Positions 51,193 to 59,490 are shown, counted from the stretch's first letter. The stretch is DNA of 64,000 bases from an uncultured Erythrobacter sp. (GCA_947502305.1 CANMZA010000001.1:1302001-1366000); one strand, 5' to 3'. Translations and numbers: made by a program. The notes: generated by a model from the sequence alone, not told the origin.

Positions 51193-51846
51193 ATGGCCGA
51201 TCAACATGTGAACCACGGCGCGCTGATGGACAGCGTCTATAAGGGGCAGCGCCATATCTATGACCTGACCCGTAAATACTACCTGTTTGGGCGCGACACT
51301 CTGATTGAGGGGCTTGATACGCGCCCTGGGATGAGCGTGCTGGAGGTTGCCTGCGGGACCGGGCGTAACCTTGCGAAGATTGGGCGAGCATCAACCGGGG
51401 TGCGGCTCTATGGCCTCGATATATCAGCAGAGATGCTGAAAAATGCGCGCAAAGTGCTGGGTCAGGACGCGCATCTTGGGCAAGGCGATGCTTGCTCATT
51501 TGACGCGGGCGCAGTGTTTGGCGAGGCCGCGCCAGATGGCGGGTTTGACCGGATCGTCATATCCTACGCTCTGTCGATGATCCCCGATTGGCGGGGCGCG
51601 CTGAACCATGCAGCGGATCAGCTGGCTCCGGGCGGCGAATTGAATGTGGTGGATTTTGGCGATTTGGCCGGGATGCCGCGCCCGCTCCCTGCGATACTGC
51701 ATAGCTGGCTCGCGCGGTTCCATGTGCAAACGCGCGATGACCTGAATCAGGCGGCGGCGCGGGCGGCGGCGGATCGCGGTTTGACGCTGACCTCGCACCG
51801 GGGGAAGCTCGGCTATTTCCAGCTCCATGTGCTCAAAAATGCCTGA
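51193..51846 (+). CDS. btaB: BtaB, SAM-dependent N-methyltransferase of DGTS synthesis
   Basis: 217 residues. Motif I is VLEVACGTGRNLAKIG, motif II LYGLDISAEMLKNA, with FDRIVISYALSMIPDW and LAPGGELNVVDFGDL as in UbiE-like and BtaB enzymes. It methylates the amino group three times to give the betaine headgroup. AGGA lies seven bases before the ATG at 51193. A longer reading frame overlaps btaA in another frame and is not homologous. The direct btaA-btaB order is that of Rhodobacter, supporting the assignment over a general methyltransferase. Confidence 0.9.
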   Translation: MADQHVNHGALMDSVYKGQRHIYDLTRKYYLFGRDTLIEGLDTRPGMSVLEVACGTGRNLAKIGRASTGVRLYGLDISAEMLKNARKVLGQDAHLGQGDACSFDAGAVFGEAAPDGGFDRIVISYALSMIPDWRGALNHAADQLAPGGELNVVDFGDLAGMPRPLPAILHSWLARFHVQTRDDLNQAAARAAADRGLTLTSHRGKLGYFQLHVLKNA

Positions 51847-51923
51847 TCGGTTGCAATTGACAATTCACCGCCGCTCTCACAGGAAACGCGCAGAATAATA
51901 TCGGGTCTGAGGGGAATACCGCT

Positions 51924-52373
51924 ATGCAAGCGCAAATGCTCGCGCCCGCCGCCGTCTTGGTGGTGTGGACGCTCATCGTTCTGTTCTGGATTGTGCCGGT
52001 CCGCTTTGGGGCTGTGGCCAAGATTGATAAATCAAAGTTCAGTGGGAAAGCTGGCGGGCGCGGCCAAGATTTGGAAGGCTTGATCCCAGACAAAGCCAAT
52101 TGGCCGTCGCACAATCACACCCATTTGCATGAACAACCGACCTTGTTTTACGCGGTGGTGGTGATCCTTGCGATTGTCGGTCCCGGCGCGCTGGATGTGC
52201 TCATCGCGTGGATATATGTCGGCCTGCGGATCGTGCATTCGCTGTGGCAGATTTTGATCAACAAATTGCCGCTGCGTTTTGCTTTGTTTTTGCTGAGCAC
52301 CTTTGCGCTCATCATTTTGGCGATCCGCGCAGTAATGGCGACCGCTTTCGCTGATCCAAGCCTTGTTGCATGA
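51924..52373 (+). CDS. MAPEG family membrane protein (tandem copy 1)
   Basis: 149 residues, four hydrophobic helices. The signature is HNHTHLHEQPTLFYA followed by LIAWIYVGLRIVHSL and a NK/RF-LFLLS last helix. It closely resembles the next gene, so the pair is a tandem duplication; the MAPEG at 3827 is more distant. A basic loop (KIDKSKFSGKAGGRGQDLEGLI) separates the first helix from the signature. It lies 77 bp downstream of btaB on the same strand. No ligand can be predicted. Confidence 0.85.
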   Translation: MQAQMLAPAAVLVVWTLIVLFWIVPVRFGAVAKIDKSKFSGKAGGRGQDLEGLIPDKANWPSHNHTHLHEQPTLFYAVVVILAIVGPGALDVLIAWIYVGLRIVHSLWQILINKLPLRFALFLLSTFALIILAIRAVMATAFADPSLVA

Positions 52374-52440
52374 TGCACTCAATCAAACTGGGGCGTTACG
52401 CTGTGCGCTCTGAACTCGAATTTTCCAGAAGGACACGAAC

Positions 52441-52872
52441 ATGATCGGAATGGACATTTTGCAACCGGCGGTTGCGTTGATGATTTGGACCATGATTATC
52501 TGGGCGTGGATGTACGCGACCCGCATTCCCGCGATGCAAAAGGCGCAGGTCGATGTGAACCGTATGGTCAGCGATCCTGAGGCATCCTTGGACCGCAGCC
52601 TGCCTGCCAGTGTTCAATGGAAAGCGCACAATTACAACCATCTGCACGAAGCACCTACGCTGTTTTATGCGGTTGCGATTTTGCTCGCTATTGTTGGGCA
52701 AGGCGATGGGATGAATGCGTTTCTGGCGTGGATTTACGTCGGCCTGCGCATCGTCCATTCGCTCGTTCAAGTGACCGCGAACAAGGTTATGGTGCGGTTC
52801 GTGTTGTTCTTGCTTTCCAGCGTCGTATTGATCGCTCTCATCGTGAAAGCGGCCTTGGTCGTCTTCGCCTAG
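52441..52872 (+). CDS. MAPEG family membrane protein (tandem copy 2)
   Basis: 143 residues. HNYNHLHEAPTLFYA and FLAWIYVGLRIVHSLVQ correspond residue for residue to the signature of copy 1. The loop after helix 1 differs (KAQVDVNRMVSDPEASLDRSLP), so the copies have diverged there. The start may be the ATG at 52441 or at 52450 (MDILQPAV); AGAAGGACACGAAC before 52441 gives a usable AAGGA site. A bidirectional terminator-like hairpin follows at 52902-52925. Confidence 0.85.
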   Translation: MIGMDILQPAVALMIWTMIIWAWMYATRIPAMQKAQVDVNRMVSDPEASLDRSLPASVQWKAHNYNHLHEAPTLFYAVAILLAIVGQGDGMNAFLAWIYVGLRIVHSLVQVTANKVMVRFVLFLLSSVVLIALIVKAALVVFA

Positions 52873-52901
52873 ATCGGGCCTGCCGAATTAAGACAGAAAC
52901 T

Positions 52902-52925
52902 GGAAGCGGCTATTCCGCCGCTTCC
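52902..52925. terminator. bidirectional hairpin between MAPEG copy 2 and trxB
   Basis: GGAAGCGGC (52902-52910) and GCCGCTTCC (52917-52925) form a perfect 9-bp stem with a 6-base loop. On the minus strand it is followed by AGTTTCTGTCTT, T-rich. The trxB stop codon is inside the hairpin, so the terminator is built into the end of the trxB reading frame. Confidence 0.7.
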
Positions 52926-53896
52926 GCTTCTGCCGGCGAACCTGCCTCCACTGCGTCTTCCAGCGCGGCAAGATACCGTTCCCCGTCCAAGGCCGCCATG
53001 CAGCCCATGCCTGCCGCGGTGACGGCCTGACGATACGTATGATCAGTCACGTCCCCTGCGGCGAAAACGCCGGGAATGACAGTTTTCGGCGTGCCCGGTT
53101 CCGTATCCAAATACCCGCCGCCATCCATTGGCAATTTGCCTTTGAAAAGCTCCGTCGCGGGGGCATGCCCAATCGCCACGAACGCGCCATCAACCTCTAA
53201 GGTCGATCCCTCGCCGGTCACCGTGTCTTTTAGCGCGAGGTGATGCAGAGCGCCGTTTTCGCCCGCTTCAAAACTCTCAACCGTGGTGTTCCACAAGACC
53301 GAAATCTTGGGGTTCTTCATCAGGCGTTCTTCGAGAATTTTCTCGCTGCGCAATTCGTCGCGGCGGTGGATCAGTGTCACATCGTCGGAATGGTTGGTGA
53401 GGTACAAGGCCTCCTCCACTGCCGTATTGCCGCCTCCGATCACGGCGACTTTTTTCCCGCGATAAAAGAACCCATCACAGGTGGCGCAGGCCGAAACACC
53501 CTTGCCGCCCAATTCTTGTTCGCCCGGCGCGCCCAGCCATTTGGCCTGTGCGCCGGTGCAGATCACCACAGTTTCGCCGATATATTCATCGCCGCTATCG
53601 CCGATCGCTTTGAAAGGGGCGCCATTTTCCAGATCAACCGAAACGATCGTGTCCCACATCATCCGTGTGCCAACATGCTCGGCTTGCGCCTGCATTTCTT
53701 CCATCAGCCAAGGGCCCTGCACAACGTCGCGATATCCGGGATAATTTTCGACATCTGTGGTGATCGTCAATTGACCACCGGGTTGCAGTCCTTGGACCAC
53801 AATCGGCTCCAACATGGCGCGCGCGGCATAGATTGCGGCGCTGTATCCGGCGGGACCGGAACCGATGATGAGCATCTTTGTGTGATGAGTGGCCAT
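52910..53896 (-). CDS. trxB: thioredoxin-disulfide reductase
   Basis: NADPH-dependent reduction of thioredoxin. 328 residues. FAD motif IIGSGPAGYSAAIYAAR, the PGGQLTITTDVENYPGY region, redox disulfide CATC (in SACATCDGFFYRGK, about residues 140-143), NADPH motif VIGGGNTAVEEALYL with HRRDELR, and the C-terminal FAD segment GVFAAGDVTDHTYRQAVTAAGMGCMAAL are complete. The last 15 residues are Ala/Glu-rich. The ATG at 53896 with AAGAGA upstream is preferred over a TTG at 53911. Termination is at the hairpin 52902-52925. Confidence 0.96.
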   Translation of the reverse strand: MATHHTKMLIIGSGPAGYSAAIYAARAMLEPIVVQGLQPGGQLTITTDVENYPGYRDVVQGPWLMEEMQAQAEHVGTRMMWDTIVSVDLENGAPFKAIGDSGDEYIGETVVICTGAQAKWLGAPGEQELGGKGVSACATCDGFFYRGKKVAVIGGGNTAVEEALYLTNHSDDVTLIHRRDELRSEKILEERLMKNPKISVLWNTTVESFEAGENGALHHLALKDTVTGEGSTLEVDGAFVAIGHAPATELFKGKLPMDGGGYLDTEPGTPKTVIPGVFAAGDVTDHTYRQAVTAAGMGCMAALDGERYLAALEDAVEAGSPAEAEAAE

Positions 53897-53969
53897 AATG
53901 TGTCTCTTCAATCTGTGTCTTGTTATGCGGCAGATATGGGGCGGCTTGCGGCGCTTGTCACCCCAATGA

Positions 53970-54761
53970 TCAGGTCAAAAACCGCTCTTGCAGGCGAGCT
54001 TTCCTTGCCTCGTCCACACCTAAACTTTGCGCCAGATAGGCATCAACCGATCCGTGATCGCGTTCCAATTCCGCGATATAGGTCGCGATATATTCCGGCA
54101 AAACACCCATCAGATTGCGGATCGCCTGCGGCTCAATCTCGCCATAATGCGCGCGCATCCGGGGCAGCGATTGCCGCTCTAGAATATGCTGCGTCGGCGC
54201 ATCATTGGTGCGCAAAAATTCTGCGACATAATCGTCTTTATGCACGCCCAAAACATGCAGCAGCAAACTGGCCGCGATGCCGGTGCGGTCTTTGCCCGCG
54301 AAACAATGCACCAAGCTGCCGCCCTCCTTGGTATCAAGCGCCGCGAAATAGCGTGAGAACATGTCGATCATCGCGGGATTCACGGGCATACGGGTATAGA
54401 CCGCAATCATCCTATCGCGCGCTTTCTCAGCAGTCATATCGGTCTTGTCCCAGCCTCCTTCATGGGGCGGAGAGCTGGTGGTTTCGCCGTCAAATGCGAT
54501 CACGTCCGCCGCAAAATCGCCGTGGCGGCGGCAGGGAAAGCTGGTACGTTCACTCGTTCCGCGCAGGTCAATAATGGTGCGGATATCCAGGCTCTCGATC
54601 AGGTCGAGATCGCTGTCGCTGGCCTCCATATGCTGACCGGACCGAAACAGCAGGCCGGTTTTTACCACCGCGCCATCTGCGGCGGCATACCCGCCATAGT
54701 CGCGCAAATTATGGATGCCTTCTGTCGGCAAGAATGGCTGTTTTTCTGTGGGTCGAATCAT
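53970..54761 (-). CDS. tyrosine phosphatase (Y_phosphatase3-like)
   Basis: 263 residues. FLPTEGIHNLRDYGGYAAADG and LFRSGQHMEASDSDL at the start, IIDLRGTSER, and the catalytic loop HCFAGKDRTGIAA (Cys near residue 143, Arg near 148) mark the PF13350 family of bacterial tyrosine/lipid phosphatases. No signal peptide. Substrate not predictable; relatives act on phosphotyrosine or phosphoinositides. The ATG at 54761 has AGGGA seven bases upstream. It is separated from trxB by 73 bp on the same strand. Confidence 0.85.
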   Translation of the reverse strand: MIRPTEKQPFLPTEGIHNLRDYGGYAAADGAVVKTGLLFRSGQHMEASDSDLDLIESLDIRTIIDLRGTSERTSFPCRRHGDFAADVIAFDGETTSSPPHEGGWDKTDMTAEKARDRMIAVYTRMPVNPAMIDMFSRYFAALDTKEGGSLVHCFAGKDRTGIAASLLLHVLGVHKDDYVAEFLRTNDAPTQHILERQSLPRMRAHYGEIEPQAIRNLMGVLPEYIATYIAELERDHGSVDAYLAQSLGVDEARKARLQERFLT

Positions 54762-54900
54762 GCCGCTATCCCTGACATCGCCGCCCCGCCCCGGCAACAG
54801 CCGCGCGGCAATCCACAGGGATAACCCCCTACGTAACAGTGCGGGGACCGATCCAAAGGCGGATTTGGGAATAGGGCGCGTAACCCGGATGCATTCTGAT

Positions 54901-54918
54901 CACCGCAATCAAGCGGTG
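54901..54918. promoter_or_regulatory. hairpin and direct repeat before the response regulator
   Basis: CACCGC, a 6-base loop AATCAA, and GCGGTG form a perfect stem. The octamer GCAATCAA occurs at 54905-54912 and again at 54918-54925, spaced 13 bases start to start. It lies 63-80 bases before the response regulator start and could be a protein-binding site or a leader structure. Confidence 0.35.
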
Positions 54919-54980
54919 CAATCAAACACCAAATGCAAACACCGATTTCAAACAGTGCAACCGGGCAGGAACGCGCCAAT

Positions 54981-55442
54981 ATGGCTTACATTCTAATCGC
55001 AGATGACGATGAATTGATCGCAGAACTTGCATCGCAAGTCCTGATCGATGCCGGGCATGCATGCGGCTGGGTGACGAGCGGGGAAGAGGCGTTGGACCTC
55101 CTCAAATATCGTCGGCCTGACGTGATGTTGCTTGATCAAGACATGCCGGGGATGACCGGGGTCACACTGCTGAGGCAATTGCGCCAATCGCCGCAATATT
55201 ACGATTTGCCGGTGTTGATGTTCACCGCAATGACCGGCGCAGAGGATGAGGCGCAGGCGATGTATGCGGGCGCGCAGGATTTTGTGCGCAAACCGTTCGA
55301 TCCGCGCGGCCTCACCAGCCGCGTTCACCGCGTCCTCTCCAAACGAAAAGACGGTGAACGCCACACGGATTTGAAAACATATCTGGCCAAAAATTCTGGA
55401 ATGTTGCGCGAATTTGAGCCTGGCCCCAGACGCTTCATCTAA
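54981..55442 (+). CDS. single-domain response regulator
   Basis: 153 residues from the ATG at 54981 (MAYILIADDDEL), with AGGA about ten bases before; a start at 54933 would add 16 codons. Receiver: acidic pair in IADDDELIA, phospho-acceptor in VMLLDQDMPGMTG (about residue 53), switch Thr in MFTAMTG, Lys in DFVRKPFDPRG. A short tail of about 35 residues (KTYLAKNSGMLREFEPGPRRF) has no recognised output function. Convergent with the trehalose operon; a short hairpin (55458-55473) separates them. No kinase is adjacent. Confidence 0.88.
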   Translation: MAYILIADDDELIAELASQVLIDAGHACGWVTSGEEALDLLKYRRPDVMLLDQDMPGMTGVTLLRQLRQSPQYYDLPVLMFTAMTGAEDEAQAMYAGAQDFVRKPFDPRGLTSRVHRVLSKRKDGERHTDLKTYLAKNSGMLREFEPGPRRFI

Positions 55443-55457
55443 CAAATTGCTCACCAC

Positions 55458-55473
55458 CCGGCATTGGCGCCGG
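55458..55473. terminator. short hairpin between convergent genes
   Basis: CCGGC (55458-55462) and GCCGG (55469-55473) with a 6-base loop ATTGGC. Between the response regulator and otsA stops. No T-run, so at best a weak terminator. Confidence 0.3.
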
Positions 55474-55488
55474 CGTTATCCTACCACC

Positions 55489-56880
55489 CTAGCCCGCGGC
55501 CAAATCGCCGCAGAATTTCGCCGTCCATGCTTGCACATTATCATCACGCACGGTGGCAATCATCGCCTGATACCGGCTCTTGCGTTCCTCCAGCGGCATG
55601 TCGAGCGCCTTTGCAATCGCGCTGGCCATGACATCCGGACTATGCGGATTGACCAGCAAAGCGCCCTCACCCCCGCAATCCAATTGCCGCGCGGCCCCGG
55701 CAAAATCTGATAGGATCAACACGCCGGGATCCTCGGGATTCTGCGCGGCGACATATTCCTTCGCCACCAAATTCATCCCATCGCGCAGCGGCGTGACCAC
55801 ACCAATTTTGGCCGCACGGAAAAACCCATACAATTCGGCATGGCTATAGCCGCGATTCACATAACGGATCGGCACGCGGTCAACCTCGCTGCGGGCGCCG
55901 TTGATCTGGCCGGTCTTCTGTTCCAGCAATTCGCGGATTTGTTGATAGCTCTCAACGTCCTCACGGCTGGGCGGCGCAATTTGGATAAACACCAGATCAC
56001 GCGTCCGGTCAGGATGCTGATCAAAAAACCGGCCAATGCCGTCGATCCGTTCAGGCAAACCTTTGGAATAATCGAGCCGGTCGACCCCAATCATCCCGGC
56101 GCGGTCGCGGGTGGAGGAGAGGAACAATTGCTCTGCGGCGCGCGCCTCTTCGGTATCGCCTTGTGATTGGAAATGATCCCAATCAATGCCGATAGGATAA
56201 GCGCGGGCGATGACAGTGCGGTCTTCAAACGTGATCTGACCGGTGTCATGATAGACGTCCGCGCCCAATTCCGTCTCGCAATAATGGACAAAGCTCGACA
56301 GCCATTCTTCGGTCTGAAAACCAACCAGATCATAGGCCAGCAATGTGCGCACCAATCGCTCATGATAGGGCAAAGATGTCAGCAGCCGGGTCGGCGGCCA
56401 CGGCGTGTGTAGGAAAAATCCGATCCGGTTTTTGATCCCGCGCGAACGCAGCCTCTCGCCCAGCGGGATCAGATGGTAATCATGCACCCAGACAAGGTCG
56501 TCTTCTTCCACCAACGGCATGACGCTTTCGGCGAAGCGGTCATTGACGCGCTCATACCCCTCGCCCGTTTTCTGCTCAAAACGCGCCAGATCAATGCGAT
56601 AATGAAACAGCGGCCACAGAGTCGAATTGGCATAGCCATTGTAATATTCGCCAACATCGCGCGTGGACAAATCAATGGTTGCGGTTGTTACACCGTCCGT
56701 ACGCTGCAGATCCATATTGCCGGTGCGGTCTTCGCTTTCTTGGCCCGACCACCCGAACCAAACCCCGCCGTGATCTTTGAGCGCCGCATTGAGCGCCCCC
56801 GCCAGCCCGCCTTGCGCGCCAGCAACGCCGCGCGCTTTGGGCACGGCCACTCTGTTCGAGATTACGACTAGACGGCTTAT
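55489..56880 (-). CDS. otsA: trehalose-6-phosphate synthase with a non-canonical (AUA) start
   Basis: Makes trehalose-6-phosphate from UDP-glucose and glucose-6-phosphate. The first ATG/GTG/TTG in frame is the GTG at 56850 (VAVPKARGV). The frame continues upstream as SRLVVISNR, the invariant first strand carrying the substrate-binding Arg, back to ATA at 56880, which overlaps the stop of the GH15 gene (ATAA); GGAG lies 9 bases before it. With this start it is 463 residues. Other motifs: GGLAGAL, WFGWSG, LWPLFHY, VWVHDYHL, GFFLHTPWP, GVDRLDYSKGLPERI, SRRDGMNLVAKEY-like RDGMNLVAKEY. All required parts are then present. Confidence 0.9.
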   Translation of the reverse strand: MSRLVVISNRVAVPKARGVAGAQGGLAGALNAALKDHGGVWFGWSGQESEDRTGNMDLQRTDGVTTATIDLSTRDVGEYYNGYANSTLWPLFHYRIDLARFEQKTGEGYERVNDRFAESVMPLVEEDDLVWVHDYHLIPLGERLRSRGIKNRIGFFLHTPWPPTRLLTSLPYHERLVRTLLAYDLVGFQTEEWLSSFVHYCETELGADVYHDTGQITFEDRTVIARAYPIGIDWDHFQSQGDTEEARAAEQLFLSSTRDRAGMIGVDRLDYSKGLPERIDGIGRFFDQHPDRTRDLVFIQIAPPSREDVESYQQIRELLEQKTGQINGARSEVDRVPIRYVNRGYSHAELYGFFRAAKIGVVTPLRDGMNLVAKEYVAAQNPEDPGVLILSDFAGAARQLDCGGEGALLVNPHSPDVMASAIAKALDMPLEERKSRYQAMIATVRDDNVQAWTAKFCGDLAAG

Positions 56881-58676
56881 CGGACTTCACTCCACGGTTT
56901 GGACAACAGCCCCGCACAATTGATTACCCCTACTAGCGAGTAGGTCTGCGGGAAGTTCCCCCAAAGTTCGCCCGTTTCATAATCGAGGTCTTCGCTAAGC
57001 AGCCCCGATTGCGTCGTGTGGGTCAGCATCGCCGTGAACAAAACGCGCGCCTCATCACTGCGCCCGGCGAGGTGCAACGCCTCAATCAACCAGAATGTGC
57101 AGACATTAAAGGCGGTTTCGGGCGCGCCAAAATCATCCTCCGCCGCATATCGCAGCATGTGGTCGCCGCGCCTAAGATGTTCTTCTACGGCGGCGAAAGT
57201 TTGCTTAAATCGCTCATTATCCGGCGACAAAAACCGCAATTCGACCATTTGCAGCAAACTGGCGTCGAGGTAATCGCTCTCAAAACTGGCGCCGTAATGC
57301 CCTTTTCCGTCGGCCCCTTCTTTCCACGCTTTTTCATCAATGGTCGCCGCAATCGCATCGGCCCGTTCGCGCCACACTTTCGCGCGGTCACCCTTGCCGA
57401 TATGATCCGCAACATTGGCCAGCCGGTCGCATGCGGCCCAGCTCATGACGGCGGAATAGGTGTGCGTCTCTTGCCTTGTGCGAAACTCCCACAGACCCGC
57501 ATCGGGTTGATCGTGCATCGCCCACGCCATCTTGCCGACTTGCTCTAAATTCTCAAAATCCCGCTCATCAGCGGGGCGCAACAGGCGCTTGTCAAAGAAA
57601 CCCTGGGCGCTTGGCAAAACGATCTGGCCATAGGCATCGTGCTGAATTTGTTTATAGGCCGCATTGCCGCGCCGCACCGGCCCCATGCCGCGATATCCGG
57701 CGAGGTAACTGGCGGTGGTTTCATCAAGCTCGCTTTCGCCCATCACAGAATAGAGCGGCTGAATTTGCCCCCCGCGCGCGCCGTCGACGATGTTGCGCAG
57801 ATAGCCGAGATATTTCTCCATCACATCCAGCGCGCCGAGGCGGTTAAGCGCCTGAATCGTGTAATAAGAATCGCGGATCCAGCAATAACGGTAATCCCAA
57901 TTCCGCTCCGAATGCGCGGCCTCTGGAATGGATGTTGTGAGCGCGGCGACAATCGCGCCGGTTTCCTCATGCTGGCACAATTTCAGCGTAATGGCGCAGC
58001 GGATAACCTCGTCCTGCCACTCCAAGGGAATGCTGAGGCCGCGCACCCATGTCTGCCAATATTTGCGCGTGGATTGCTCCATCGACCGCGCCTGTTCACG
58101 CAAATTTCCCACAAATGGTTCATCCGGGCCGAGGAAGAAATGCGTGTCAGCCTCGACGCGGAAGGTGCGCCCTTCTGTGATGTATCCAATCGGCGCATCG
58201 GTCGACAGACGCAGCGCCTGCGGGCCGAGCAAATACCGGATGTGATTGGTGCCGCTGGTCGTTTCGGCAAGGCCTGCGCCGTAATTCTTGGTGGGTTTCA
58301 ACACCACACGAATGCGCGGATTGCCGCTGATCGGGCGGACAATGCGGACATAGGAAACCGGGCGGTACATCCGTCCCGATCGTTCAAACCGGGGGCAGAA
58401 ATCGAGGATTTCGACCGCGCTGCCATCTTTTGCCTCTAGGGTTGTGACCAGATTGGGCGTGTTGCGGATATATTCCTGCCGCGCGCTGATTTGCCCATCG
58501 AGCTCAAACCGCCAAATGCCTGCGTCTCTTTGATCCCCGTTCAGCAGCGCCGAAAACGCCGGATCACCATCGACACGCGGCACGCATCCCCAGACCAGCG
58601 CGCCGGTCTGATCAATCAGGCCGGAAACCTGACAATTGCCAATCGGCCACAATTCTAAATTCGGTGTGTGCGCCAA
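56877..58676 (-). CDS. GH15 family glycoside hydrolase (trehalase/glucoamylase-like)
   Basis: 599 residues. LELWPIGNCQVSGLIDQTGALVWGCVPRVD at the start is the usual N-terminal beta domain, and the catalytic (alpha/alpha)6 barrel contains NWDYRYCWIRDSYYTIQAL (catalytic WIRD) and a second acidic region QPLYSVMGESELDE. The C-terminal part has LSEDLDYETGELWGNFPQTYSLVGVINCA. GH15 covers glucoamylases and, in actinobacteria and others, trehalases; position between otsB and otsA suggests trehalose hydrolysis or glucan turnover. The TTG at 58676, three bases after the otsB stop with GGAG 9 bases before, is the only usable start. Confidence 0.9.
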   Translation of the reverse strand: MAHTPNLELWPIGNCQVSGLIDQTGALVWGCVPRVDGDPAFSALLNGDQRDAGIWRFELDGQISARQEYIRNTPNLVTTLEAKDGSAVEILDFCPRFERSGRMYRPVSYVRIVRPISGNPRIRVVLKPTKNYGAGLAETTSGTNHIRYLLGPQALRLSTDAPIGYITEGRTFRVEADTHFFLGPDEPFVGNLREQARSMEQSTRKYWQTWVRGLSIPLEWQDEVIRCAITLKLCQHEETGAIVAALTTSIPEAAHSERNWDYRYCWIRDSYYTIQALNRLGALDVMEKYLGYLRNIVDGARGGQIQPLYSVMGESELDETTASYLAGYRGMGPVRRGNAAYKQIQHDAYGQIVLPSAQGFFDKRLLRPADERDFENLEQVGKMAWAMHDQPDAGLWEFRTRQETHTYSAVMSWAACDRLANVADHIGKGDRAKVWRERADAIAATIDEKAWKEGADGKGHYGASFESDYLDASLLQMVELRFLSPDNERFKQTFAAVEEHLRRGDHMLRYAAEDDFGAPETAFNVCTFWLIEALHLAGRSDEARVLFTAMLTHTTQSGLLSEDLDYETGELWGNFPQTYSLVGVINCAGLLSKPWSEVR

Positions 58677-58679
58677 GTC

Positions 58680-59423
58680 TTAAAGCTCCAACCAAGTGTG
58701 CACTGCGGTAACATTCGGCAGCCGGTGATGCGCGCAGGTTTGCGTGCGTTCACCAACCAAAACGCCCAACCCGCCCATCTGCTGACAGGCGCGAAAGCCG
58801 GCCTCATCCGTCAAATCATCGCCGATGAAAATCGGCCTTGCGCCGGTGAAAGGGGGGCTGTCCATAAGCAGCTCTACTGCGCCGCCTTTGCCTCTGCCCT
58901 TGGCGACCAATTCGGCAACGCATTTGCCGCCTTGAACGCTCCAACCATGCGCGGCTGCTAATTCTTCGGCAAAACCATGCGCCTTCTCGCCAAGTTCAGG
59001 CCTAGCGCGGTAATGCAGCGCGCCGCCATGCGGTTTGTGTTCGTAATCAAGCCCTTCGCGCGCGGCGAACCGGCGCAATGCATCCTCGATCACGCGCGGC
59101 AAGGATATTGCACCCTCGCCCAGCGCAATACCTCCCGGCCCGCGCACATCGCTGCCATGCGACCCAGCCGCCGCAATCGGCAATTGTCCGATATGCCCTT
59201 CTATATCCGCAATTGCGCGCCCGCTGACGATGGCCAATCGCCCGCCCAATCGGGGCGACAATAAAGCCAATCTTTCGGTCATATCCGGCAGCGGCGCGAT
59301 TGCGTCCGGCCGATCAGCCAATTCCACCAATGTCCCGTCAAAATCGAGAAACAGCGCCGCGGCCCCGGCCTCTATCAAAGAAGCGAGCGGCGGCGGAGCG
59401 CCCAGAGCGTGGCCGGATTGCAT
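58680..59423 (-). CDS. otsB: trehalose-6-phosphate phosphatase
   Basis: Dephosphorylates trehalose-6-phosphate. 247 residues, HAD superfamily. The nucleophile motif is LFLDFDGTL, motif II contains LAIVSGRAIAD, motif III a Lys in the KHKPHG/GKGGAVELL region, and motif IV is IFIGDDLTDEAGF. The family pattern AGSHGSDVRGPGG and KPHGGALHYRARP is present. Start at the ATG at 59423; a TTG at 59429 is two codons further. It leads the operon otsB-GH15-otsA. Confidence 0.92.
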   Translation of the reverse strand: MQSGHALGAPPPLASLIEAGAAALFLDFDGTLVELADRPDAIAPLPDMTERLALLSPRLGGRLAIVSGRAIADIEGHIGQLPIAAAGSHGSDVRGPGGIALGEGAISLPRVIEDALRRFAAREGLDYEHKPHGGALHYRARPELGEKAHGFAEELAAAHGWSVQGGKCVAELVAKGRGKGGAVELLMDSPPFTGARPIFIGDDLTDEAGFRACQQMGGLGVLVGERTQTCAHHRLPNVTAVHTWLEL

Positions 59424-59490
59424 TCCCAATGCATAGAGCCTGATCGCGCGCGGTCAACAAGTCTGCTGCACTGCAGCAAAATGCCGCAGA

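Noticed and set aside
53240-54574. A long plus-strand open frame across trxB and the phosphatase gene
   Set aside because: It crosses two well-supported minus-strand genes and their gap, and its translation has no recognisable domain.
59464-59478. TGCTGC-ACT-GCAGCA hairpin after the DUF11 protein
   Set aside because: A 3-base loop with no T-run on the reading strand. Too short to call a terminator.
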